DNA of 6,639 nt from Deltaproteobacteria bacterium (lineage in GTDB: Bacteria > Desulfobacterota_B > Binatia > UBA9968). The stretch covers positions 1-6,639 of the forward strand of contig JACZQL010000073.1 of the NCBI GenBank assembly GCA_022545745.1, given 5' to 3'. Under the pieces are notes generated by a model. It saw only the letters and a list, made by a program, of their open reading frames with translations, did no database searches and was not told the origin of the DNA. Position 1 is the stretch's first letter. Each line of letters starts with the position of its first letter. Both the position numbers and the translations under genes were made by a program. This document shows, piece by piece, positions 1 through 5,592 of the stretch.

Positions 1-2
1 AA

Positions 3-272
3 GCGTTGATATTGAGGCTACTAGCCAAAAATCCTGAAGAGCGGCCCGATTCCGCCTCCGACGTCCTTATGGCGTTGGAGTCAATAGACCCCTCTGAACC
101 CTCCAGAGCGGATTTATCCCGGAATAAGCTTCAGGAATCCGATGCGTCGGGAGAACCCGATCACGATGCGTCGTCAGTCATCGAACCCAACGTGCTCGAT
201 TCGCTCGCAGGAAACGTGTTCGTGGGACGGCAGGCCGAGATGGGTCAGCTCAAAGAGAACGGAATCCTCTAA
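3..272 (+). pseudogene. Truncated Ser/Thr protein kinase-AAA ATPase regulator, 3' remnant (5' end outside window)
   Basis: The reading frame is open at the window edge. It first shows the end of a Hanks-type kinase C-lobe (LLAKNPEERPDSASDV, the subdomain XI pattern with the conserved Arg). A polar linker of about 40 residues follows, then NVFVGRQAEMGQLK. In large kinase-ATPase regulators that last motif opens the AAA/NB-ARC-like module (VFVGRE.EM..L) and is followed by a Walker A loop some 20 residues later. Here the match stops after QLK, and the frame ends with five unrelated residues and TAA at 270-272. No Walker A, AAA domain or C-terminal TPR region is present. The upstream kinase domain may still be intact outside the window, so a shortened but functional kinase cannot be excluded. 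The break probably lies at about 254-262. Family assignment is from recalled motif knowledge. Confidence 0.75.
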
Positions 273-279
273 ACCTCAT

Positions 280-1494
280 ATGGACGCCCTACGAGGAATC
301 AAGATCGCTGAGTTTGCTGCCTTTGCGGCGGGGCCTGTGGTCGGCAAACACCTGGTCGATTACGGCGCCACCGTTGTCCATGTGGAATCGAAGACGCGTC
401 CCGATGGCTTTAGAACCCACTATCCACCTTACAAGGACAACATCCACGGCCTCAACCGCTCCGGTCTCTTTGCCCTTGCGAACAGCAACAAGCTAGGTAT
501 CACTCTTAACCTCAAGAAAACACCCAAGGCCACAGAGATGGCAAAGAAGATTGTTGCCTGGTCCGATGTCGTCATCGAGAACTTCAGTCCGGGGACAATG
601 AAACGGCTGGATTTGGACTACGAAACTCTAAAAACAATCAAACCGGATCTAATAATGTTGAGCAGCTCCAACCTCGGGCAGACGGGCCCCCATGCCAAGC
701 ACCCGGGATTTGGTTCCCAGCTTTCCTCCCTTGCGGGGTTCACAAACCTGACGGGTTATGCTGACGGCTCACCCCAGATCCTCTACGGGCCCTATATCGA
801 TTATATCGCCGTCAGCTATGGTGTGGTGGCGATCCTCGCCGCCGTGGACTACTGGAACAGAACCGGCAAAGGGCAGCACATCGACTTGGCTCAATACGAA
901 ACCGGTCTTCAGTACCTCGCCCCTATCCTCCTCGACTACGGGGTGAACGGGAAAGTGGCCTCGCGAGACAGCAATCGTGACCCTTACATGGTTCCCCACG
1001 GGGCCTTTCCGTGCAAAGGTGAAGATCGTTGGTGCGTCATCAGCGTGTCCACGGATGAAGAATGGAAATCCCTGTGCGATGTGATGGGCAGTCCTCCCTG
1101 GACTAAGGCAAAAAACCTGAGTTCCCGTGCGGGAAGGAAAGCGCACGAGGACGAGCTGGAGCTCAAGATTGGCGAGTGGACGAAAAAACGGGCTCCCCAA
1201 GAAATCGTGGAGAAACTTCAAGCGGCGGGGGTGCGAGCGGGGGCCGTGAACACCATGAAGGATCTTTTCACCGATCCTCAGCTGACCCATCGAGGCCAGT
1301 GGGTCGCGCTTAAACACCCGGAGATCGGAGAGATGCACTATCAGCGTCCCCCCTTTATCCTTTCCAAAAGCCCGGCTGGACCCGAAAAGTGCGATCCTTT
1401 ACTGGGTGAGCACAACGAATACTTCTACCAAGAACTCTTGGGACTTTCGACAAGGGAGTACGCCGAGCTGGTGGACGAAGGCGTAATCGATTAG
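280..1494 (+). CDS. CaiB/BaiF family (family III) CoA-transferase
   Basis: This 404-residue protein matches the usual length of family III CoA-transferases, which move CoA between acyl-CoA thioesters and free acids through an aspartyl-CoA intermediate. The N-terminal Rossmann-type motif is GIKIAEFAAFAAGPVVGKHL followed by DYGATVVHVES. Next come NSNKLGITLNLK, DVVIENFSPGTMKRLDLDY and LGQTGPHAKHPGF. The catalytic Asp is probably D174 in GPYIDYIAVSYG, aligned from memory with D169 of formyl-CoA transferase and CaiB. GKGQHIDLAQYE (about 196-207) is the conserved segment after it, and the C-terminus has the typical PLLGEHNEYF. The substrate cannot be read from the sequence. I chose ATG 280 because homology starts immediately after it; the longer in-frame extension to 142 is the kinase remnant in another frame. 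No convincing Shine-Dalgarno site precedes it. The JAMM gene follows after 25 bases, suggesting co-transcription. Confidence 0.93.
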   Translation: MDALRGIKIAEFAAFAAGPVVGKHLVDYGATVVHVESKTRPDGFRTHYPPYKDNIHGLNRSGLFALANSNKLGITLNLKKTPKATEMAKKIVAWSDVVIENFSPGTMKRLDLDYETLKTIKPDLIMLSSSNLGQTGPHAKHPGFGSQLSSLAGFTNLTGYADGSPQILYGPYIDYIAVSYGVVAILAAVDYWNRTGKGQHIDLAQYETGLQYLAPILLDYGVNGKVASRDSNRDPYMVPHGAFPCKGEDRWCVISVSTDEEWKSLCDVMGSPPWTKAKNLSSRAGRKAHEDELELKIGEWTKKRAPQEIVEKLQAAGVRAGAVNTMKDLFTDPQLTHRGQWVALKHPEIGEMHYQRPPFILSKSPAGPEKCDPLLGEHNEYFYQELLGLSTREYAELVDEGVID

Positions 1495-1519
1495 TCAGTT
1501 ATCTCACTCCCCTGGCGCC

Positions 1520-2002
1520 ATGAACGAGCCCAGCGAGTTAACCCTGACGGACAACGCGTGGGAAGAGATCTCACGTCACGCAAGGGACACTTTTCCCGAA
1601 GAGTGCTGCGGAATGATCCTCTCTAAGGGTAAAGCGGATGTAGTGCATCGTTGCACAAACATTCAGAACAAACTCCACACCCTGGATCCCCAGACCTATC
1701 CACGGGACGCCACCATTGCCTACGCCATGGACTTCAAGGAACTCGAGATACTCACGCAGCAGGCGGAACGGGAGGGAGCAACCCTCAAGGCTTTTTTTCA
1801 CTCTCACCCGAACCACAGGGCATACTTTTCCGACGAGGACAAAGGTTTTGCCAACCCCTTCGGAGAACCCACCTACCCCCAAAGCGCCCAGGTCGTCATC
1901 TCTATTTACGGCAGCGTGGTCAAAGAGATTTGCGCCTACGCCTGGAAGTCCCTGGAAAAAGACTTTGTTGAGATCCCTCTGAGAAAAATTCCATCTCCAT
2001 GA
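1520..2002 (+). CDS. JAMM/MPN+ domain metalloprotease (M67, Mec-like)
   Basis: This is a 160-residue single-domain protein of the bacterial JAB/MPN family. The zinc-binding signature is complete: catalytic Glu at E28 in PEECCG, then H94-S-H96, seven residues, S104, two residues, D107 (HSHPNHRAYFSDED), which fits HxH-x7-S-x2-D exactly. Family members are zinc peptidases that cleave isopeptide bonds or trim residues after the Gly-Gly of ubiquitin-like sulfur carriers; Mec acting on CysO is the known bacterial example. Bacterial copies often sit near ThiF/MoeB-like E1 proteins, ThiS/MoaD-like carriers or cysteine synthase. None of these is in this window, so the substrate is unknown. The stop codon overlaps the next gene's start as ATGA, implying translational coupling. 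No clear Shine-Dalgarno site precedes ATG 1520, so translation may depend on readthrough from the CoA-transferase gene 25 bases upstream. Confidence 0.9.
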   Translation: MNEPSELTLTDNAWEEISRHARDTFPEECCGMILSKGKADVVHRCTNIQNKLHTLDPQTYPRDATIAYAMDFKELEILTQQAEREGATLKAFFHSHPNHRAYFSDEDKGFANPFGEPTYPQSAQVVISIYGSVVKEICAYAWKSLEKDFVEIPLRKIPSP

Positions 2003-2877
2003 GACTCAAGGATCGCACCATCGAGGCGCGCGGATTCAAGATCCATTACGTCGAATGGGGGAAACCCAATGGGGAGCCGCTAATCCTGATCCATGGCTTC
2101 CTGGATCACGCTCGAAGCTGGGATCCCTTTGTGACCGCCCTAGAGAAGATAACCAAAAGGCCCATGTGGATCATTGTGCCGGACTGTCGTGGACATGGCG
2201 ACAGCGGGTGGGTCGGAACAGGGGGGTATTACCATTTCCCGGACTACGTGCTGGACCTGGACTCTCTCATTCGTAGTTTAAAGGTTTCTTCCGTGGTCTT
2301 GATGGGTCATTCCATGGGAGGAACTATTTCCTTTGTCTACTCGGGGACCTTTCCCACTCAGGTCAAGAAACTCATCCTTGTGGAAGGGCTTGGGCCCGCT
2401 GGTTTTACCTTTGCACACGCGCCTGCGCGTATGGAGGAGTGGATTGCAGAGGTCAAGGCGTTGGAAGAGAAAAAACCCGTCGAGTATTCGTCCGTAGAAC
2501 AGATGGCACAGCGGCTACAACGTAGAGACCCAAGGTTGAAATCAAAAGTGGCGTGGCACGTCGCCCGCCACGGATCGAAACAAACGAGTAATGGAAAGTG
2601 GACATGGAAATTTGATCCCCTACACCGCACCCGCTCACCCCAACCGTTTTACGTGGGTCAGGCCCTTGAATTTCTACGCCGTATCGAGTGCTCGGTCCTG
2701 CTAGTCCGTGGAAAGGAGAGTCATCAAGTCCTCCGAAAGGACGTGAAAGAGCGTTTCGAAACAATCGCGCACTCATCCATGGTTGAAGTTGCAAACGCCG
2801 GTCACATGGTCCACCGTGACAACCCGGCGGGGTTGGCTAAAGCCGTGGCGGCGTTTCTTAAGTCGAGTAGTCATTAA
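1999..2877 (+). CDS. alpha/beta hydrolase fold protein
   Basis: This 292-residue soluble protein has the classic alpha/beta hydrolase layout. The oxyanion-hole segment is LILIHGFLDHARSWDP (about 28-43), followed by DCRGHGDS. The nucleophile elbow is GHSMGG with S105, and the catalytic His is H269 in AGHMVHRDNP. The acid is less clear. The strand-6 turn reads VLLVRGKESHQVL, where most relatives have Asp three or four residues after the Gly; here those positions are Ser and His, and the nearest acid is E240. A lid-like helical stretch lies at about 140-215. No signal peptide is seen. The substrate is unknown: esterase, thioesterase, epoxide hydrolase and dehalogenase-like activities all share this fold. 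The start overlaps the JAMM gene stop (ATGA). The TAA stop lies inside the left inverted repeat of the following element. Confidence 0.9.
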   Translation: MRLKDRTIEARGFKIHYVEWGKPNGEPLILIHGFLDHARSWDPFVTALEKITKRPMWIIVPDCRGHGDSGWVGTGGYYHFPDYVLDLDSLIRSLKVSSVVLMGHSMGGTISFVYSGTFPTQVKKLILVEGLGPAGFTFAHAPARMEEWIAEVKALEEKKPVEYSSVEQMAQRLQRRDPRLKSKVAWHVARHGSKQTSNGKWTWKFDPLHRTRSPQPFYVGQALEFLRRIECSVLLVRGKESHQVLRKDVKERFETIAHSSMVEVANAGHMVHRDNPAGLAKAVAAFLKSSSH

Positions 2878-2890
2878 CCCCGATCCGACA
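2874..2890 (+). repeat. Left terminal inverted repeat (17 bp)
   Basis: TTAACCCCGATCCGACA is an exact reverse complement of 3054-3070. It contains the TAA stop codon (2875-2877) of the upstream alpha/beta hydrolase, and is followed by an A-rich stretch (2888-2896). Confidence 0.85.
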
Positions 2891-3053
2891 AAAAAACTAA
2901 AATATGCGCGACCGTGGAGTACCTGTTGCAAGAGTTTTAGCCATAGGGGAGATGGTCCCGTAACTTCACGACAGTGAGTTTTGGATTACATAGTGCAAAC
3001 CACGCTTCGACATGGTCTGATGCTCAGCATAGACGATTTCTTCGACCGATTAA

Positions 3054-3070
3054 TGTCGGATCGGGGTTAA
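3054..3070 (-). repeat. Right terminal inverted repeat (17 bp)
   Basis: TGTCGGATCGGGGTTAA is an exact reverse complement of 2874-2890. It ends 16 bases before the ATG of the DUF3553-like gene. Confidence 0.85.
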
Positions 3071-3086
3071 GAAAGTATTGAACTGA

Positions 3087-3398
3087 ATGTTGAATCCTGG
3101 TAGGGTCCAAAAAGAGGTCAGGACTTTGGCAAGAGAGAAAAGACTATTCTTGCAGGTAGGAAACGAGGTTTCTCATAACCAGAACAGTCAATGGGGAATT
3201 GGTGTCGTTGAGGAAGTCATGACTTCCTCTGTCCCCGGCGGCACCTGCCTAACTCGGATCCGCTTTCAGGATGGAAAACTACGTGTGTTTGATAACGATC
3301 TGGATAGCGATAGGTGTTGTTATTATTTCGGTATGCGCCGCTACTGGAACCCATCGAACAAGGTGAATGCCATTCGAGCCAAACTCTTTTCTCAATAA
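3087..3398 (+). CDS. DUF3553-like small protein
   Basis: This 103-residue protein is probably cytoplasmic. A basic N-terminal stretch (1-20) precedes a small beta-rich domain. LQVGNEVSHNQNSQWGIGVV (about 22-41) resembles the DUF3553 pattern of a Gly-Asp/Asn-x-Val-x-His turn followed by W-G-x-G-x-V. A second strand pair follows, RIRFQDGKLRVFDNDL (about 70-85), comparable to the V.F...GK.. end of that family. The tail from about 86 contains a Cys-Cys pair and several aromatic residues (CCYYFGMRRYW). The assignment is from pattern memory and the function of DUF3553 is unknown. The candidate MITE ends 16 bases upstream, so any native promoter or operon link has been altered. The ribosome site is weak (AAGAAAG at about 3069-3075, rather far from the start). 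The next gene begins 13 bases after the stop. Confidence 0.68.
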   Translation: MLNPGRVQKEVRTLAREKRLFLQVGNEVSHNQNSQWGIGVVEEVMTSSVPGGTCLTRIRFQDGKLRVFDNDLDSDRCCYYFGMRRYWNPSNKVNAIRAKLFSQ

Positions 3399-3402
3399 GG
3401 GA
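3397..3402 (+). promoter_or_regulatory. Ribosome binding site that fixes the start at 3412
   Basis: AAGGGA lies nine bases before ATG 3412 and overlaps the TAA stop of the DUF3553-like gene. It supports the shorter start, which places the signal peptide at the N-terminus. Confidence 0.6.
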
Positions 3403-3411
3403 ACAAAGACC

Positions 3412-3765
3412 ATGATTCACTACGCAAAGCTCAGATCCCTGTTGGTAGTATTCTTCCTTATTGCAATTTTGTCCCCGACCTATCTCCACGCCGAAGACGC
3501 GATTAAAAAAGCAGGCGTAGCACTTGGTGTCACCGTAGGCAATATGATCTTCGTACCACTTAAAGTGGTCCTGGTGGGCTTCGCAGCCCCCGTGGCTGTT
3601 GTATCGTGGCTCGGTTCCCTTGGAGATACTCAGCAGGTAAAAGAGATATGGAAGAATACAACGGAAAGGCCCTACTTCATTTCCCCCGATCAGGCGAGGA
3701 AGGCGATTGGAGAGAGGCCCGATTTAACCGCAGAGTGGAATCCGGCACGTGACGACGGGGAGTGA
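3412..3765 (+). CDS. Small exported or membrane protein, unknown function
   Basis: I do not recognise a characterised family. The 117-residue product begins with a clear signal peptide: MIHYAKLRS, a hydrophobic core at 10-22, and a likely cleavage after A27 (YLHA before ED). A second hydrophobic, Gly/Ala/Val-rich segment (about 35-70) contains VGNMIFVPLKVVLVGFAAPVA and could span the membrane. The remaining 45 residues are polar and end with a PDQARKAIGERPDL segment and an acidic tail. Similar short exported proteins with a Gly-rich hydrophobic middle occur in envelope contexts. I chose ATG 3412 over the upstream in-frame 3367 because the signal peptide starts there and AAGGGA (3397-3402) sits nine bases before it; the 3367 start would put 15 polar residues ahead of the signal and overlap the previous gene. 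A terminator follows at 3793. Confidence 0.78.
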   Translation: MIHYAKLRSLLVVFFLIAILSPTYLHAEDAIKKAGVALGVTVGNMIFVPLKVVLVGFAAPVAVVSWLGSLGDTQQVKEIWKNTTERPYFISPDQARKAIGERPDLTAEWNPARDDGE

Positions 3766-3792
3766 TCACGCGCCGGAGTAAATCCCTTCTTG

Positions 3793-3812
3793 ACCTAGGC
3801 AGCTAGGTTTTT
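3793..3812 (+). terminator. Short intrinsic terminator for the + strand run
   Basis: ACCTAG (3793-3798), loop GCAG, CTAGGT (3803-3808) form a perfect 6-bp stem, and the + strand continues directly into TTTTTCTT. It lies 27 bases after the stop at 3765. The hairpin overlaps the last codons and the TAG stop of the convergent dienelactone hydrolase gene. The stem is short and only moderately GC-rich, so efficiency is uncertain. No T-run follows it on the - strand. Confidence 0.55.
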
Positions 3813-4532
3813 CTTATAAAAGTTCACCGATCTTGACCACGCGTCCTTGGCCGCTTCTGGATTGTAGCGACCCGCGTTCGTGTTATTGTTGAACGCATGC
3901 GGAGCTCCTGGATAAATCTTGGGATCAAAGCTCTTGCTGAACTTTTTCATTACCTCCTGCAAGGGCGCGACCCCCGGCGTAATGTTCTTGTCTTCCGCGC
4001 CGTAATTCCCGAGCACAGGACAAGGGATGTTTTGGACGGCGTCGAGGGGATCAGGGTTACGACCGTAGTAAACGATTGCCGCATTTAGATCCTTACACTT
4101 GGTGGCAAAATTCAGGGACTGCCCCCCTCCCCAACAGAATCCCACCACCCCTACGCGGCCATTACCGAAATTGATCTTCTTCAAGTAATCCACACAGCCA
4201 CTCAGATCTTCTACCACCCCGTCATTGGTAAGTTTTCTAATAGCCGCGACTTGATCATCCTCGGTCTTGTATTGAGGGGTCCCTCCGAGGCGCGAGAGCA
4301 AGTCCGGCGCCAGGGCGACAAATCCCTCCTTGGCAAACCGTCGGGCCACATCTTTGATATGGTCCACCAGCCCCTTGTTTTCATGAATTACGATCACCGC
4401 CCCTAGATTCTTACCGTCTTTAGGGTGCGAGAGATATCCCTTGACGACCCCTGCCCCCCCGGTAATATCAACCATGGTTGAGGTAAGACTGGAATCATCA
4501 GCCGGAACAATGTTAGGTATCGCTTCTGCCAT
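3795..4532 (-). CDS. Dienelactone hydrolase family protein
   Basis: This 245-residue alpha/beta hydrolase belongs to the carboxymethylenebutenolidase type. The family's Cys-Asp-His triad is visible: C133 in GFCWGGG, D181 in YGAEDKNI, and H212 in PGAPHAFNN. The conserved Glu that activates the Cys is probably E51 in VIHENKGL. Length and motif spacing fit a complete enzyme. The C-terminal HAFNNNTNAGRYNPEAAKDAW is typical of a large bacterial subgroup whose real substrates are mostly unknown, so cleavage of dienelactone in chlorocatechol breakdown should not be assumed. There is no signal peptide. The start is fixed by AGGAGG (complement of 4541-4546) eight bases before the ATG. The gene lies 123 bases downstream of the nitrile hydratase-like fusion on the same strand and may be read from the same transcript, since no terminator separates them. 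It converges with the + strand run. Confidence 0.93.
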   Translation of the reverse strand: MAEAIPNIVPADDSSLTSTMVDITGGAGVVKGYLSHPKDGKNLGAVIVIHENKGLVDHIKDVARRFAKEGFVALAPDLLSRLGGTPQYKTEDDQVAAIRKLTNDGVVEDLSGCVDYLKKINFGNGRVGVVGFCWGGGQSLNFATKCKDLNAAIVYYGRNPDPLDAVQNIPCPVLGNYGAEDKNITPGVAPLQEVMKKFSKSFDPKIYPGAPHAFNNNTNAGRYNPEAAKDAWSRSVNFYKKNLAA

Positions 4533-4655
4533 CTCGATCTCCTCCTTTCGTTACACTTTATTGAATAGCACGGGTTTTTCTTATAGCCGAAATCAATATC
4601 AATTACTAGGGGAAACTACCCCCGGCCACCCCGGCCCAACCCCCTCAACAGCACC
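4533..4655 (-). other. 123-bp gap between nitrile hydratase-like and dienelactone hydrolase genes
   Basis: The half next to the nitrile hydratase gene is very G-rich on the - strand, with a weak GGGG/CCCC hairpin (4609-4612 with 4619-4622) lacking a following T-run. The half next to the hydrolase gene is AT-rich. It holds one possible -10 box, TATAAG, at about 4582-4587, with a poor -35 (TAGTAA) 17 bases upstream. Either a weak internal promoter or readthrough could serve the hydrolase gene. Confidence 0.3.
4541..4546 (-). promoter_or_regulatory. Strong Shine-Dalgarno site of the dienelactone hydrolase gene
   Basis: On the - strand the sequence reads AAAGGAGGAGATCGAG before the ATG, giving AGGAGG with eight bases of spacing. 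The + strand genes caiB and JAMM lack such sites. Confidence 0.75.
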
Positions 4656-5579
4656 CTATTTTTGCGGTTGAGCTACAGGATCCGTCACCCCAATCAAGCT
4701 GTCTCTAGTCACGAGCTCGGCCAATTGGTCTTCCGTCATACCCTCCGTGCCCTTCGGCCGTATGGGGATCACCATGTAGCGTATGTCTGCGCTGCTGTCG
4801 TAAACCTTAGTTTCAACGTCACCTCCAAGTTTCGTCCCCATCTCTGCAAGTACTTTCCTCGGTTCTTTGACGACTCTCTCCCGGTAGCTATCGCTGACAT
4901 ACCATTCTGGAGGCTCGCCCAGTATGCCACGGGGATAACAGGAGCAGAGGGTGCACACGATGACGTTCCGTACTTTATCGGTGTTTTCAATGACCTCCAG
5001 CCGCGTGATACTCCAAGTGTCAACGGGTTCCCCGTTGTTTGCGTCAAGGAGAGACGGGCCCATCTCCATAATCGCTGATTTAGCGTCCTTTTTCAGTTTA
5101 GCTTTGAATTCAGGGTCGACCCATGCCCTGGCAATGATTTTGGCACCGGTCATGGGAGTCCGCGCCCTCACGATTTCATATCGCTCGTTAATATACTCCT
5201 GAGTCACGACTCCTTTCTCAACCAGCAGGTTGGTGAGAGCCAGGACACGCAGCTCGAACTCGGAACCTTTCTGGGTCTTTTTCAACTCATCTTTTTTCTG
5301 CTCAACCTCATCTTGTGAAATGACCTTCTTATCCGATAGCACTCCCATCATGGACATGAGTCTTTTTTCGAAGTAGGGAAGTCCCTTGGTCAAACCTTTA
5401 GCACTCAGCTCATCCGCCTTGAGCCGGCCATCTTCCACCACCGTGACTCCATTTCTTCCCAGGTTTTCTCCCAGGGCGATCAGTCTGAGCACATGCTCGG
5501 GCTGCTGGGGCACTACTTTTGTAATGGGTTCGTGCGAATGGTCATGGCCTGCGTGTGAGTGGCCGCTATCTTTTTGCAT
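4656..5579 (-). CDS. Nitrile hydratase/thiocyanate hydrolase: beta N-terminal-like region fused to cobalt-type alpha subunit
   Basis: The 307-residue protein has three parts. Residues 1-17 are His-rich (H7, H9, H12, H14, H16), possibly metal-binding. Residues about 25-100 resemble the helical N-terminal half of a nitrile hydratase beta subunit, best seen in LPYFEKRLMSMMGVLSDKKV followed by ISQDEVEQKKDEL (compare YYE.WL..LE.LL...G..T.EEL in beta subunits). Residues about 107-300 are a complete alpha subunit: LLVEKGVVTQEYI, GAKIIARAWVDPEFKAKL, the metal claw C209-T-L-C212-S-C214 followed by YPRGILGEPPEWY, then RVVKEPRKVL, YDSSADIRYMVIP, GTEGMTEDQLAELVTRDSLIGV. The Thr in CTLCSC marks the cobalt type; iron enzymes have Ser. 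Usual alpha subunits are near 200 residues, so the extra 100 are unusual. It should hydrate nitriles to amides or, if thiocyanate hydrolase-like, convert thiocyanate to carbonyl sulfide and ammonia. AGGAGG lies seven bases before the start, overlapping the stop of the upstream gene. Confidence 0.92.
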   Translation of the reverse strand: MQKDSGHSHAGHDHSHEPITKVVPQQPEHVLRLIALGENLGRNGVTVVEDGRLKADELSAKGLTKGLPYFEKRLMSMMGVLSDKKVISQDEVEQKKDELKKTQKGSEFELRVLALTNLLVEKGVVTQEYINERYEIVRARTPMTGAKIIARAWVDPEFKAKLKKDAKSAIMEMGPSLLDANNGEPVDTWSITRLEVIENTDKVRNVIVCTLCSCYPRGILGEPPEWYVSDSYRERVVKEPRKVLAEMGTKLGGDVETKVYDSSADIRYMVIPIRPKGTEGMTEDQLAELVTRDSLIGVTDPVAQPQK

Positions 5580-5586
5580 CCTTTCA

Positions 5587-5592
5587 CCTCCT
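5587..5592 (-). promoter_or_regulatory. Shine-Dalgarno site of the nitrile hydratase fusion gene, overlapping the upstream stop
   Basis: The - strand reads TAGGAGGTGAAAGG before ATG 5579. AGGAGG has seven bases of spacing, and its first bases are part of the TAG stop (5593-5591) of the barrel-domain gene. This suggests tightly coupled translation and matched subunit synthesis. Confidence 0.75.

Larger units (their letters stand above)
2874..3070. mobile_element. Candidate MITE, 197 bp, with perfect 17-bp terminal inverted repeats
   Basis: The segment is bounded by TTAACCCCGATCCGACA at 2874-2890 and its exact reverse complement at 3054-3070. The match stops at both ends: base 2873 does not pair with 3071, nor 2891 with 3053. 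The outer four bases are TTAA on both sides. TTAA is palindromic, so it could be a target-site duplication, leaving a 13-bp inverted repeat CCCCGATCCGACA. No full-length transposase fits inside. The interior holds only short frames: 16 codons from 2904 and 30 codons at 2978-3070 ending on the TAA in the right repeat. Size, ends and position between two genes suggest a non-autonomous element; no family is assigned. A shared regulatory or transcript-folding role for the repeats is possible but less likely. Confidence 0.62.

Noticed and set aside
142..279. An in-frame extension of the CoA-transferase upstream to 142.
   Set aside because: Residues before ATG 280 have no similarity to the family and are the kinase remnant read in another frame. 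The protein fold starts right after 280.
880..900. A possible loss of the catalytic Asp in the CoA-transferase, because GQHIDLAQYE has Glu at its end.
   Set aside because: Counting in recalled formyl-CoA transferase and CaiB sequences places the catalytic Asp earlier, in the G-x-x-D-[YS] motif. That residue is present here as D174 in GPYIDYIAVSYG.
769..1338. A 189-codon open frame on the - strand inside the CoA-transferase gene.
   Set aside because: It is fully antisense to a strong family match and shows no recognisable domain.
2874..3070. The 17-bp inverted repeat as a transcription terminator.
   Set aside because: The arms are 163 bases apart and no T-run follows the right arm; this fits element ends rather than a terminator hairpin.
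3367..3411. An earlier start at 3367 for the small exported protein.
   Set aside because: It would overlap the DUF3553-like gene and place 15 polar residues before the signal peptide; ATG 3412 has its own AAGGGA site.
4600..4655. A terminator after the nitrile hydratase fusion gene, based on the G/C-rich stretch.
   Set aside because: The best stem is only four base pairs (4609-4612 with 4619-4622) and no T-run follows on the - strand.
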